A stretch of DNA of 64,000 nt from Sclerodactyla briareus (GCA_026419785.1 JAODTK010001865.1:248001-312000), one strand, 5' to 3'; counted from the stretch's first letter, positions 35,063 through 48,011 are shown. The notes: generated from the letters alone by a model not told the origin. Numbers and translations are program-made.

Positions 35063-36674
35063 ATGCGTGTCCTTTTTTTTCGCCAAAATATCCACTTTGG
35101 AGAGACCGACTGAACCGACCGAAATTCCACACACGTCTCAATAGTCACCGTAATACACTAAAAATTGCATGATTGGACACAGGTTATTTTCCGAGGGGGA
35201 TATTGGGGGAAAAATTTTGCCATTTGGGGGCATTTTTCAGTTTTGTAGATTTTTCACTATTGTTCGAGATGTTTGGGAATTATAATAACCGAATAAATTC
35301 AAATTTTTTTCTATCAATGCAAAAGTAACAATATAACTGGTTCCTCGCTTCAGGCAGAAATATTGTCGTTAACGTTTAATTCACCAAATTTTGTATTTCT
35401 CTTCGCTTCAAGATGTCTGACCACTAGAATGGATGAATGGTTTCAAATCTACTTTTGACCAAGGCAAATATTCAAATGGAAAAAAATAATTTTGAAATTC
35501 CTGTGTTTTTTATTTTTTCAAAATAAATAATGGATTTCGTCAGTTCGTCAGTTTCGTCAGTTCTCCACCCCCGAGGGACATTTGTTGATCTGGTAGGTTA
35601 TATTTTGAAATGAGTTTCATCGAACTTACACGTGTTCTCCCAAAATCAGCCATGTGTGACCCAGGGGCGTCAGAGCGTTTCGAAAAGTGGGGGGACACAT
35701 CGAAGGTATGACCATCCTGAGCGAGCGCCACCATCGGTTGACGCGGAGCGTACAAAGAAAATTTCAGATTTTCAATAACCCCTCCAGATCGACAGAAACG
35801 GGCACTTGCCACGCTCAATAGCACCACTCTACATATGTGATTTGAGTAAAAAACAAAAAAAAAATTGTCATTGTGCATACTAAGGGAAAAAAACAAAAAT
35901 TTTTGAAATTTTTTTACGTATCACACATGGTATTTTTTTGTTACCGTTGTAGCAGGCTACTATTTTCACCTGTCCAGCACCCTACCCCACCTTTAACTCT
36001 TTGGGCCATTGAGGGTGATCTCGTTGTTCCTTGTTAGGTGGGCTATGTTGTCCCCCTTTGTGTATGTACGGCCACTCATCTTCCTGTTAGTTCCCCCAAG
36101 GCTAACTTTATTCTTTTTTTTCTCAAAATCTTGGTTTACCTTTTCCCCTCAGGTATTTCCCATTTTATGATGTCTAGTGATCCTCACCCACTTTCAAGTT
36201 TCTAGGGTCTGGAGGCTATTCAGGAGACCCCTTTGATCCTCTCTATTATTACTCATTCTCTATCACCCGTCCTTTTGTTTCATCTTAGTTCAATAAATTC
36301 CCCTGTCTGAACAACTTGGGTGGGCTTTGTCCCACTTAGTTTGTGTCTGACGCTTCCACTGTCCTCCCCGTGTGACCAACACATGATACTTATAAACACC
36401 CTCTATTTTCCATTCTTATCCTTCCACACCCTTGAGTGGCTCTCACTAAGGGACCCTAACAATCCTAGGCTCTTCGGTGGCCTCTACTAACCATCGCTAT
36501 AAGTCTCATGTCTGAAGTAGGAAGCGCGCATGCATAAATCTGTGGAGCTGTGACCACCAGGTCCCACCTGTTCTGGACAAAACTGACCCTTTGTTCTCCA
36601 GCCATGACTTGTTTGGTCAATGGCCTGAGTGGATCTGTTAAATGGAGTCAAGATCTCTGTATTGCATCCCCACT

Positions 36675-36782
36675 CCATACCAAGACTTGGAAGAACCACG
36701 CTGTCTAAGTACAGATTTTTTGCTCAACGGCTGTTATTTAGTTACTTAACTATTCTGGTGGGGTCTCTGACTCCATTCATGT
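36675..36782 (+). repeat. Direct repeat, copy A
   Basis: About 105 bases from CCATACCAAGACTTGGAAGA through GCTGTCTAAGTACAGATTTT to GGGTCTCTGACTCCATTC recur at 38071-38174 in the same orientation, with small indels. Confidence 0.75.
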
Positions 36783-38070
36783 AAGAAATGTCTTTTCAAT
36801 TGCTTCCCTAGCAAATGTATTTTCTAATTTATTTGACTGCCATAGCCCATTGAAAGTACTTATTTATGTTTGATTCCTCTCAAGATCCATACCTTGTTCA
36901 TGTTAGCATGTCTTGAAGCGTTTGTGCCATTTGGGGGCAGACTGGCTTGTTTTGTATTATGTTAGGCATTATTGCAATCATTCCCATATCCCTCTAGGGA
37001 TTATTAGTACTTGGACTTGGCAGTCAGATATTTTACCCTTGCATATCATCAGGCTGGGTAGGCTCCGTATTATTTTTCATGTGCAAAAATGAATATATTG
37101 TTTTAATACTTTGTCATGAATATTAGTTTCATTTCTCCTCAGAACTGTAGCTTAATTTATATTTAGCATGCCATTTCCCATTATGGTAATTTGCTAGAGT
37201 AGCTTGCTCCTCCAAGTGGTTGTCTCGTGGGTACATGTTAGGTATCCCTATTCTCCCTACGTCCTGTACCCACCCGTTGCATAGTGGCATGCATGCCCGC
37301 TTACATGGCTGGCATGCTTTGGAAGATTTGAATATTAGATTCCAGTTAGGATTTCTAGAGGCACCCTGGCCGTTTGGGCCACGGCTGGTTGGATTGTACC
37401 TTTACTGTCCCCAATAGTTCCCCCAGCCCCACCCATTCTGAGTTTGTGGTATTATAATTATGTAAGTGTTAATTAACGGCTCATTTGGATTCTGGGAGAA
37501 CCCCGCTTGCCTCATGAACTCATATTTTATCTATATCGATCCTTATCTTATACCAGTGCCATATATTTTATATAATCCCTTTTGTATATATATCCCCAAA
37601 TTCCCCTTCCTTTGTAAATATTTCCTAACCTAATTATTGTTGCAACTATTCATCGTGCACAGTACAGTGGCTAAATGGCTACAGTTTCATTTGACCGTGT
37701 CATAATTAGAGACCCCTTATTGTTAATGGCAGGCGGGGCAAATGGGTTTTTGTGGCGGTCCCTTTGTAGTGTCGAAGTGTCCCTCTACTTATTGGTTCCG
37801 TTGGTGGGGTTGGCAGTTAGAACATATTTACTGTTTTGGAGAACTGGCCAGTATATTATTGTGTCTTAGTGGTGTGCCTTGGTCTGTACTGTCCTTATCT
37901 GGAGATTACTTCCATTCGCTTCCTTGTCCCACCCCGTGACCGCGATACTAGGATAGCCCTACTACTTGTTTACTTATTTTTTCTAATCCCTATTATTTTC
38001 TCACTATAGAATGCATTGGTCAGTTATTGACCTAATTAGTTGAAATTAGTACTTAGTTGAGGACCCACTT

Positions 38071-38174
38071 CCATACAGATTGGAAGACGCCACAGCTGTC
38101 TGAAGACAGATTTTGCAACTGCTGTTAAGTTATTTACTTAATATTCTGTTTGGGTCTCTGACTCCATTCAGATG
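38071..38174 (+). repeat. Direct repeat, copy B
   Basis: Matches the copy at 36675-36782, 1.4 kb away. The two could be fragments of long terminal or split direct repeats of a retroelement nested in the hAT-like element, or a satellite remnant. Flanking sequence is not shared. Confidence 0.75.
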
Positions 38175-39779
38175 AATTGTTGTTTCCGGCCCCCTATAAC
38201 TTGGAGGGTTGAAATGCTCCCTGTGGAGGGAGACGGCCTTGACTGGGGGTTTAAGGGGACCAAACGCAGGGCCCTCCACCTAGTCATCACGTACTGGGGT
38301 GCGTACCCGATGTTATGCCAACCTGCGAGGGGGTTTAGGCGCGACTGGGGCTACTACCGACCCTAGGGGCCATCACCGATGCGTGGAGGGCGACGCCTCA
38401 AAGTACCACGGGGAGGCCTCATATATTTATATATAGTGATGCAAGGGCGGTCCATTGTTGAAGCCCCATGTATTATTTATTGTTATGTATTATAGAATGT
38501 TCAGGCACATGTAACGTATTGTGTGTTTCTTATAGCCAGTGAGTGAGTTCACAGCAATACAGGTCTCAAACCTGGTCCTATTCCATATGTTTGTGGTTCC
38601 AGACTGTTTCTTTCTGTATGTACCTGTATGCTCAGGGATCTAAGCAGCATCCTCGAACCCCCTGCTTCCAAACGTAGGTGTCTTGAGGCGGCGTTTAACA
38701 ACAACCTTTTCTATCTGCTTGGTTTGCGTGGGATCCAGGGGTCTACCGAACGGTCTCTTGTGGGATTGAAGGAAGCGATAGGCGTACAGGACCACTCAAA
38801 TTTGGGAGGAGAAATTTTGTACCCGATTGTCACAAGTCGGTCGTTGGAAAACTCCAGACACGCGCGCGAAGCCCGCGCGAAAAAAAATGCATGTTTTCCG
38901 GTCATTATATCAAACAGACTGCAAAATTCATGCTTTTTTCACTTTGCTTCTTTCCTTCCAAATTTTCCACGAAATTTTTCGCTCGAGTTTTTTGCCATCT
39001 CAGAAAAATGGGTAGGGGCAGTCTGCCTCCAAAAGCTTCTGAAATTTAAATCTAGTGACGAAAGAATTTGAAGCATGACAACATCGCATTTTAGGCCTAC
39101 AACGCTGGAAGCAAAAACGCCAATTGCGCGCGAAACACTTGAAAATTAGGCACTTTGGGCTATTCGATTCAAAATTCGAGAATCTTGTATGAAGCATGGG
39201 TAATTCCTTCGACTACTTCGGCCCTAGTCGGGCCCGGATCTTCACCTGGGTCCGCACATGGAATTCGTGGACCTTAGACACTTTCCAACGCGATTATTGT
39301 TTTGGTTAACAAAAATTGAATCAGTTTAGAGTATACAAAATCGGCATGTGCCTATTATTTCTTATACGGGTCCGGAAAGTGGGGGGAAAAGTGTGGTGGA
39401 CATGCCCCCCCCCGTCCCCCACCTGTTGACGCCCCATGGTGTGACCCTGTCGTCAGTTTTGACATCTTAATCATTTAATCCAAGGACGGCCTACAGACAA
39501 AATATGACAATTATGACATTTCTGGTTTTTTTTGACTGATTACAGCCACAAGTGAACCACATAAACACAGAACATAACACATCAAAGTCACACTACATAG
39601 ATTCATCTAGTACTGAACACAGAAGGCACATGGGGCTATCAAGGAGACCGTGCAGCACTATCTGAAAATTGAACGGGGGCGATATGTTTCCCATTATTGG
39701 AAGTACAACGTCATTTTAACTTATTTTTTTTATTCCTTACAAAATGGAACCTATGTAGTCTCTTTCGTATGTGGGTGTG

Positions 39780-40350
39780 TGCGTGTTTTTGTTGTTTTGT
39801 CCGTTCGGAATCTCGTACTCGAGCAAACTCGAAAACCGTAAAAGACATAAGTGGTCATACTGGCATGTCCTTCGTTCCTATGAAGTGACCACCCCTTTAG
39901 TTTTCTATTGGGTCATGGTCACGAAAGGTCATGTAGCCCGAAACTTCGGAAATCTGTCAATCGAGCAAACTCGGAACCGTCCAATAACATGTGCGCCTAT
40001 CTGGGGCATGTAAAGTTTTCGTCCATGTGGATGGATACCCTATTTTTATGAAAATGGGTCAAGGTCACCAGAAGGTCATGTAGGTTCCGAAACGTTCGGA
40101 ATATTTTATTTGAGCAAACTCGGAACTGTATGTGACACGAGCGTGATATTTACCATGTAGCTTTGCCATGTGGAGTAGAAGTCACCAAATTTTTTTCTAA
40201 TGGGTCAAGGTCATGAAAGGTCATGTAGGGCCCAAAACGTTCAAATTCTTCTTATAATCGAGCAAACTCGGAAACCGTAAGGTCATAGGTATCATATTTA
40301 GCATGTAGCTTCGTCATTAGAGTAGACAATACCCGTTTTATATATTCCTT
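39780..40350. repeat. Tandem repeat, 142-149-bp unit, with AGGTCA motifs
   Basis: The block GAGCAAACTCGGAACCGT recurs at 39821, 39963, 40112 and 40260. Each full unit also holds GGGTCAAGGTCA followed 4-5 bases later by AGGTCATGTAGG, and 'GTAGCTTCGTC...GTGGA'. See the finding on nuclear-receptor-like half-sites. Confidence 0.85.
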
Positions 40351-40373
40351 GGAATCTATGCGGTCACGCAAAA

Positions 40374-40500
<127 letters not shown>

Positions 40501-40509
40501 CACATTTGG

Positions 40510-43160
40510 TTCCGGACGATATCCTAAGAACGCAACCATGTACCAAGTTCACATTCAGCCTGTATGGTTCTTCCCTGTGTTTAATGATCCCTATTTTCCC
40601 TGTTTGCATGAACGTCCAAGCCAAATGTCAATGACAGCCCCAAAAGGGGAAATATTCAAAGGACAATAACTCCTATTAGCAAGGTCCTACATCGTTGATC
40701 TTTTGGAACTAGTTCTTTGAACTTGCACAGGTGAAAAGAAAAAGGGTATATGAAAACCTCCCATTCACCTGTTGTATTGTTTGATCAGGCTATTTCAATT
40801 CATTTTTATGATCAGGGGGATTTGAGAGTATCCGGGTGATGCAGAAGGCCGTCCGTAGACTTTCCACGGTCAATGCTGCAAATTTACACCTTGAAGCCTA
40901 AAATTCGGTCTAAAGTGTTTGAATCCCGAATATATCAGTGAGAAAATGCCAAAAGACGAGTCAACTCCGGGACTTTAAACCATAAAATCCGAGCCAAACA
41001 TTACATGAGCGGTCTGTTATAATTGTATTGCAAGTGGGAAGGAACATGAGGAGTGGCAACACTACGCCATAGTAGACATCACGCATGCTTGGTCACGAAT
41101 AGTTACAGAGTATCGGTCACTAGTCTATGTACGGGCCAAAGATCGCAATTTCGTGCTAGAATTAGCGTTTCTTTAGAAGGACAAACGGACAGCGACGAGA
41201 CGTAAAATAAGTCGTGATGCGTATTCACGTCTCATGTTGAAGTAAAATATGTTTGTGTTTTGTTCAGTAAGCCCTCGGCAAAAAATCCAAATCGCGAAAT
41301 TAGTCTCCATCATGCAGTTAAAGAAGAAGGGGGGAATGACTATGTACATTTTTTTTAGTTGCTAACTTACTACACACGAGTTTGTAATAATATGAAGGTG
41401 ACGAGGTCATTTTCCATTCCTTATGAAAAACCCATCCTTTCTTGAAAATCACTTGCGAGAAAAAGGTATCGTTCACCCATGCAGAGTAGCAATAGAATTA
41501 TAATTTGCATCGCGTTTCCTGTGCAAACTGATGTAATTCCAATAACTCACAGCTTCTTCAGGCTACGCCGTTACTTCCCAGATCTTCGTTCGTTAGAAGT
41601 CTTGGAACTTGTGTTGACGGGCACACACGATCAGTCAATACAGTGAGTCAGGTTTTATCTTACTCTCCATCATTCTTCTGTATTAATTTTAGGTGACCTA
41701 TTTCTTATGCGTCACTTAATACTTACTTAAGAATGACAATTGATGCCAGTACACCTGAACACAATGCTCTCATGATATTAGTTAGGTAGCGTCAAAACGA
41801 TGGGGACAAAAATTCTCTCAAAATGGGCGTGCATGGCTACCATCAGATATGAGAACACAAACTGACCCATTGCTCTGTTGACTTGTGAAAGAGTGGTTGC
41901 AAGCAGGCGTCACGCCACACAACACCCACACAACATACACTGACGCGCCCCGCCGAGTACACACACGCGATCATCCATCCGTGCGCGTGGTAAGGGATCA
42001 AGGGGAGCCGCAAACAGAGTAAACAGTTCCAGGTAAGGCGTTTGAATATTAGGCGATGTGCCTCCTGGATCGATAAGACGCTTTAAATAACAGAAACTTC
42101 AAAACAGAATCACCCAAAACTGTCAAAGTAGGTTTTAAAACGAGCAATTACTGTGCAACGATCTGTGAATCCTGAAATCGGATAGTGTGACTCGCTATTC
42201 ATGCAGCTTAAGATACCATAGACAATGGAGTGAACACAACCAATGACAAAATACCTGGTCCAAGGCCCCGACGGAGAGAGATCTTTTCTGAAAAAAGGTG
42301 TTGTTCATTGTCATGCTCTTCATAACAGAGGCCGATCCTGTTTTGCGGGGTAGACGTTAAGGTTAAATGCCGGCAATTTACGAGTTGCTAAGCCTAAGAG
42401 GTAATCATGGCATTCTATAATATAACCTAGTCTTTTGACTATCAGACTAGCTTGTTGAAATGCCGTTTCCCGTTGTGTATTAGGTTGATTCGCTTACTAG
42501 ACAGCAATGTACACACCCATGTAGTGACGTCATTACACAATCGGCAGTTCGCTGAAACAAACGCCCGTACGGGTTGTCCCGACTCTTCTCCCCACTCGGG
42601 AGGGCTATGTACGTGTATGCGTAGCCGAACTAGTTGGGGTATAGGACGAGTTGAACGATCAGCCTATCCTTTTCCTGGCCAGACTTTGGACGATTCAACG
42701 ACAAGTACGTCCTAAGATGTCAGCACAACCTTATCAGTCATTAAATGACGATAATGTTCACCTGATAGAATTAATAATTCATTTTTGTGGCAAGTCATTG
42801 AATTGTAAGCCAAGAAGTGAGGAAAAAAAACGTCGAAGCCCCGAATTGGTTTGTACGGCCCTGGTATGGTCACCCCATATCATATAGCAAACCGCATATA
42901 TTCCTTCTCCACAAAGACATAAATGTTATAGAATTAGTGGGTCAGGCTGTCATGAAGGTACCGTGAAAAATAGAAACATCACTATTTTTTCCCGGCTGCA
43001 ATAAGACAATAATGGACCGAATGATGGGGCCATGCCTGTTAGTCCCCATAAATGTATCACATAAGAAGAGTCTATTTGTTATTTCTATGTTCATTGTCGA
43101 GCAGAGGATCGAACTCTTCGAGGCCCAGCAAGGATGCAGACATGGATACTGCCACCTATT
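40510..43160. other. No gene recognised
   Basis: Unique-looking sequence. Frames at 42452-42887 have odd composition and no acceptor-donor pair. A donor-like GTG|GTAAGG at about 41990 follows a 28-codon frame but lacks an acceptor. Confidence 0.4.
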
Positions 43161-43385
43161 GTCAGCTACGATTCCCTCACACAGATACAGAATAAGGCAT
43201 GCATCTTGCGGGCGGTTACCTCAATGTGGGGGTGATCACACGGGGCGCCATACTTAACTATACCCTCTAAAACGGGTACAATTTTTAAAGTCTTAGGTAT
43301 GGCCCCGTAATTCCTGAGAATCGAACCCGTTATCCGGGGGAAGGCAGACGCGCTATACCAACGTGCCAACGCTCTACCAAATGTG
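43160..43385 (-). mobile_element. tRNA-derived SINE
   Basis: On the minus strand: A box TTGGTATAGCGCGTC, B box GGGTTCGATTCTC (plus-strand 43315-43327), then CCATACCTAAGACTTTAAAA and TTGTACCCG. The tRNA-like head and the 'CATACCxAAGACTTTAAAAATxGTACC' domain are shared with the copy at 34.6-34.8 kb. A partial second tRNA-like A box (TTTGGTAGAGCGTT) stands just before the first, as in SINEs with a duplicated head. Confidence 0.75.
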
Positions 43386-43751
43386 CCAACCCCTCTGGTT
43401 TGTTGTTATCATTTTACTTTTTGAGGGTTGACGGTGGAAGTGTTGATGAAATTTCACTGCGAGGTCGGTATTTTGTACATAATGGAAAACTCATTAAGGG
43501 GGAAAACACACAATTGCTGATACGAAATTCAAATGAGTCATACTAGGCTACGTATTTTCCACTAGATCCAGATTAAATTAAAGTATTGATGGATATTCGT
43601 GTAGTCTTTACCAGCTGAGTGGAATTGCTTTCAATTCAGTGTAATTGTGCTCGAATCCCTCACAGGCTCCCATGCATTTTATCTTATGGTAGGGTATGAC
43701 AATTGAAACAAAGCGTCCTAATTGTAATGAAAGAAAACCTATAATCATTAC

Positions 43752-43917
43752 CATCGGGTTTTGAATCTGCATACTTCTCGAAAGTTGTGAATGAGCCGAT
43801 TGTAAGACGAGACGTTTCCGTAGTGTTGTTGACAAGGCATGTCGCCTGAAAGGTTCCACGCCACTCACGCGTAAAATGTACCTTGTGAGGTGACTTGTGA
43901 AGATTATCGAGGGCCGT
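43752..43917 (-). CDS. Candidate internal exon, product unknown
   Basis: The minus-strand acceptor CAATTCAATTACCACAG and donor GATG|GTAATG bound 55 codons plus one base. The frame reads TALDNLHKSPHKVHFTREWR, then GTFQATCLVNNTTETSRLTI, then GSFTTFEKYADSKPD. The 'GTFQATC...N.T...L.I' part resembles an extracellular beta-domain, with possible N-glycosylation (NNTT). A second frame is also open for longer (111 codons) through the same DNA, which weakens the call, and the donor is not optimal. Confidence 0.28.
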
Positions 43918-45354
43918 CTGTGGTAATTGAATTGGGGACACACGATGCGTTTTGTACTAATGATCAGGATAATATCTGTAAAGGGCTTTTGAGCAAGTCT
44001 TCGACATGGACAAGCGCTATATGAGAACGATATATGTTTCTATTAATTTTATTGTGGTAGAAAGGTGCCCAAAAAATGTCAAATGCCATTCAGTATCGTG
44101 GACAGTATATATCGTCATGATGATATGTCAATGTAAAAAATTGGTTCCGATATACCGTGGGACGATTCTTGTTTGATGTCAAATGAAGAGCACCCTCTGC
44201 AATTTCTCGCGGACAGCAGAGTTGGGAGAGGAGTGCTCCATTGTACATTTGCGCATGCAATGCACACACCATATGATACCAGATATCGTCACGACTTACC
44301 AACGTTTATTATCTCTTGACCGAGCAGCCCACCACCCCTTTCTCACCACTACCTAACGGCACACTCTTTTTCCTGTGTCAACCTTGACCTACTTGTCACC
44401 CAAACCCACTTACCCTCTTCCATTATACGTATTACAGAAGTACGCTTTTTATCTGATCACATTATCTACCGCCCCCGGCCGGTTCCTCGAGTTCATGTCC
44501 TTCGCTGCCTTGAAAAGTTCCAAAAACCGCCACTTATTCTAGGACCGTGTCCGATGATGATGCAAATTTATTAATTAAAGTCACGATGAAGTTGTGTCGG
44601 CTATTTCAGGGATGACCGAGTGTGCGTTCATGAGACGCGAGCGAATGCTAGCGAATACTCAGCACTTTTAGTATACCAAGACGAAATGCGTTAATAAAAT
44701 GATCAGTTGAGATATCATGAATTATGTTGGATTTTCCAATAATTACAAAAATACATATAAAGATATGTGTGGTGTATGTGTTGTAAGAGGTATTCTTCTC
44801 TGATGAAGTGAAAATGTATATGGAAACTAGCTGATTTTCAACTTTATCGGGTGTGTTTATCGTTTTCAGAGGTTCACCACAATCTCACTGAAACGGGTTT
44901 TTTTTAAAAACTTCATGGCTCATTGATCAGCTGATTGTATGTACATATCTAACGCAATGCACTTTAATTGTCTCCCTTGTAACCGTTAATAACTAATAAC
45001 TCCCTAAATGGCCAACAGTACATGAACTCATGTGAACCACGAAATGATTTTCACAGCAGTCCTCGAATAGCATCGGAGTAGTGATAAGCAACAAAACTCG
45101 TCTACGATTCGATTGGTTTAAACTCCAACGTGTGGCGTATATTACGTCTGTTGTACAGAGCCAAACTGACCAATTGGAGGTATTTACAGCGGTCATGTGG
45201 GGGTTATGCACGCGAATAACAAAATTTGTCAACTGGAGTGATTCAGTATTTTATAGAAAGCCCGAAAAATAGCCCAATATATGAACCGACTCTGGTCCAA
45301 TATTTGACTAGATTCTGTTGGAGCCCGCCTCTGATATGTATTTATTCAATTTGA

Positions 45355-45620
45355 CTAGACTATTTGTATTCTCGAGGTGCGTTCCTGGTATTTGATCAAG
45401 CAGACCATCCAGGTTGGGCCTACGCCCCAAACGCACAGAATCATACTAGTACCACTTTCTCTCTCAACATCCCACAGTCGTTGGATTTCCAACTTCAAGT
45501 TTGATATTTTCATGTCTTCTTTGTTCGTAGTGGTTGGTGTGATATCAGTTGATCGCAACATATTGATTAATGCTCTTCGTTTCGCGTCTAGTACATTATG
45601 GTTGGTCTTAATCGCGTGAT
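45355..45620 (-). pseudogene. LINE ORF2 C-terminal remnant
   Basis: The minus strand reads ...DAKRRALINMLRSTDITPTT, then ISNLKLEIQRLWDVERESGT, then CVWGVGPTWMVCLIKYQERT. The pattern 'D...P.....K..K...L..EIQR.W.V.......V.GVGP' matches the conserved C-terminal tail of invertebrate LINE ORF2 proteins (KYxDLxxEIxRxW...VxPVxxGxxG). It ends at a stop near 45355; upstream parts are not recognisable. Confidence 0.4.
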
Positions 45621-45649
45621 TTGTTCCTACGGTTCTGACCGCGAAGTCT

Positions 45650-47850
45650 CAAAGTAGTCTAGTAGGTCTACTGTCTGTTTCCAATGTACGTACATGATCT
45701 ATGTAGATTTGGGTGTTCTTCAGCTGGTTATGTTGTGCGTGATGCAAATTGACCAGTGTATGACCTGCTCAGGCTGATGAGTGATGTGAAACGAAAGCCA
45801 ATAATTACCCAAATGTCTACCCACAACCCTTCCCATTGATCTCTGTGCAGATGGTAGTGTTTGTTGAAATTACTCCCTGGAGCTGCAGGGATGGCTGTTG
45901 GTTGTTGGTGTAAAAGGGGGGGACTGTGTAATCTGTTCTGTCAGCACTGAGGTGGGCTGGAATACAGGCAATGGGGAAAAGGCAGTTCTGTAGGAAGATC
46001 GTCATCACCCGTCTTATAAGTATGTGCTGGTAGACTGTCCATTGTTGAACCAAGTGTGTTTCCACTGTTCATTGTTACCCTGGCTCAGGCGTGTGCGGGG
46101 ACACATTAAGTTTTGTTGGGCACATATAGCTGAAATCTGCAGGCATAGGAAAATGAGTTAGTTGGGTACTTTGTGTGGACACTATAGCAATATTAGGTAA
46201 TGTGATGCAGACATGTTCAAGCCATTACAAGGTTAAGACAGATGGCAGTAAAGCGTCAATTAATGGGACAAAACAATCAATAAATGTGCATTGGTGAAGA
46301 ACATGCAGTGATTCGCCACCGGGAATTTGACGGCCGCCAGACTATTAAAGGTTTCGACTTGCGCTTGTTCGGGTCTCATGCCACATCAGTGCCTTAGTGG
46401 TTAGAGGCTATTGATGTCTGCTCTTGATTGGATACCACTGTGGATATTAGGATGATAGTGCATGCAGTTACACGTGTCATGGTTGGTTTTCATTGTGTCC
46501 ATTATAGCTCAGTCTCAGAGTAGATTTCACTTTCGGCTGGGAGGTTGTCAGAGCTCTGCTGGGATACCAAGGATCTGGACACATTGTCACGTTTACCGAG
46601 GATCAGAGTGAGACCATGTGTAGCCTACACTCGCCCTCGATGGACGATCAGTCGACCTTACTTACTTGAAGCAGAACTGAACCCCGAAGCGATCGCTGGA
46701 GATCTGATGTGTGAATCATTGAATCTGTGTCATAGGCCTGATGATAGGCGATTCACGAGTCCTTGTCAATGTTAACTTGATTCTTGGATTCCCTGACTCC
46801 AAGGCCTCACTTCCTTTCTGTGTTCGCGACCATATTCATACTGGATTCGAGTGAGCCATGATCTGGTCAGCAAGGATAACAGATAGAAGTTTGCTGCGTG
46901 AGGTGCTTTGTTGAGGCCTTCGGAATGGACAGCGTCCACCTAGTGTCAGAGTCATTTGCGTGTGTTGGCATCGTGTCCGACGGAGGCTTGCAATTCCTAA
47001 ATCAAGGAGGCCTTAACCTGGGTTCTGGTCCGGGGGATACCAATCTCGACACATTCAGTCTTCGACGTACATCGTCACTGTTCGGTCTCGCGACTTGCAG
47101 CCTCCAGTTAATGACGGGACACCAATTATGAACTGACAAATATTCCAGGTGGTTTATGATAGTTTGTGGTGGTCCTTGTATCTTTCGGGTTATGCGTTCG
47201 CCTCGCCTGGATCCGTGTGCGAGTACATCGGTATTTATTGTTTTCCAGTGATGATTGTTTATTTGTCGGGGTATTTGGAAAGGACCGATTCACCTCTGAG
47301 ACCACGGTTGAGCTACTGGTCGGTTTGTAAGTATATCCGGACAGGAGATCTCGGTTTCCTTAATCTGGTTGCCGCATCTCGTTGAGGTCCCCAGGTGGAA
47401 TAACCGGGATGGTCTTACGGACTGTTGGCTGGGTGGTAGCGTTTCTTGTGTATCGACTGGTGGCGGTATAATCGGGATGTTATCTGTCTCTAGATGATTT
47501 CAACTTCCACGGGTTTGTCTATGGATGATCTGGTGATGACAAGTCGTTGGTCAGCCAGTCTCTAATGAATATTTTCGGTTCCTCCGATGCCAGACGTCAT
47601 GCACTGGTCTCGATACCCTGGCATGACGTCATATCATGGTTGGGACAGTAGAGCTAGAGCTAGCTAAATGTTTCAAACTTTTGGGTGTGATCCTGTTTTT
47701 TCTCTATATGGAGCACAAATGGTTGGATATTCTGGCCAAAAATTAAAGTCGGTGCAGCGATAAGGCCGAGATCTGACAAAATGTTAAAATTTTCCACCGA
47801 TTACAGAATTTGTGATCACAAAATACCCAGATTTGAAGCTTGGTACATTC
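45650..47850. other. No gene recognised
   Basis: Moderately GC-rich, with frames of 76-79 codons on the plus strand (46545, 46898, 47149) but no splice support. A tRNA-like GTGCCTTAGTGGTTAGAGG near 46390 lacks a B box. A decayed retroelement is possible. Confidence 0.3.
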
Positions 47851-47859
47851 AGCCTGGAA

Positions 47860-48011
47860 CGCCAGTCATTTCCGGACATCTGGGGGCTTGCGCAAAAAAA
47901 TCCTTTTGCGCTCCGCGCCAACCTATGGTTGCGCTCCGCGCCAACCTTTGGTGGCGATCCGCTTAGATAGTGTCCTCGCCCCCTCCAATCAATTTATGGG
48001 GCGACCACTTG
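47860..48011 (-). mobile_element. hAT-family end fragment
   Basis: On the minus strand: CAAGTGGTCGCCCC terminus, GATTGGAGGGGGCGAGG, ACTATCTAAGCGGATCGCC, then two tandem copies of a GGTTGGCGCGGAGCGCAA module. The ACTATCTAAG-CGGAGCGCCACC signature is shared with the elements at 31.9 and 48.7 kb. Only this end is recognisable. Confidence 0.55.

Larger units (their letters stand above)
35662..39438. mobile_element. hAT-like transposon with perfect 8-bp target duplication
   Basis: The left end is CAGGGGCGTCAGAG and the right end, reverse-complemented, CATGGGGCGTCAACAG. The element is flanked on both sides by the identical octamer GTGTGACC (35654-35661 and 39439-39446), the target duplication length of hAT transposases. 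Subterminal G runs and the GCGCCACC...GGTTGACGC near-hairpin at about 35726 place it in the same family as the element at 31826-32859. No transposase frame is recognised. The interior 35.95-38.6 kb differs in character (pyrimidine-rich, with a direct repeat) and may be a nested insertion. A 147-codon frame at 38628-39071 lies in the right arm and is not recognised. Confidence 0.75.

Noticed and set aside
38628-39071. 147-codon plus-strand frame
   Set aside because: It lies in the right arm of the hAT-like element and changes composition midway; no domain is visible and it is not a transposase that I recognise.
44090-44302. Minus-strand frames and a strong donor (GTTG|GTAAGTC) near 44297
   Set aside because: No acceptor gives an open frame to that donor, and the next frame (SGIIWCVHCMRKC...) has no acceptor.
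46380-46450. tRNA-like GTGCCTTAGTGGTTAGAGG
   Set aside because: No B box and no stem pairing; not a tRNA gene.
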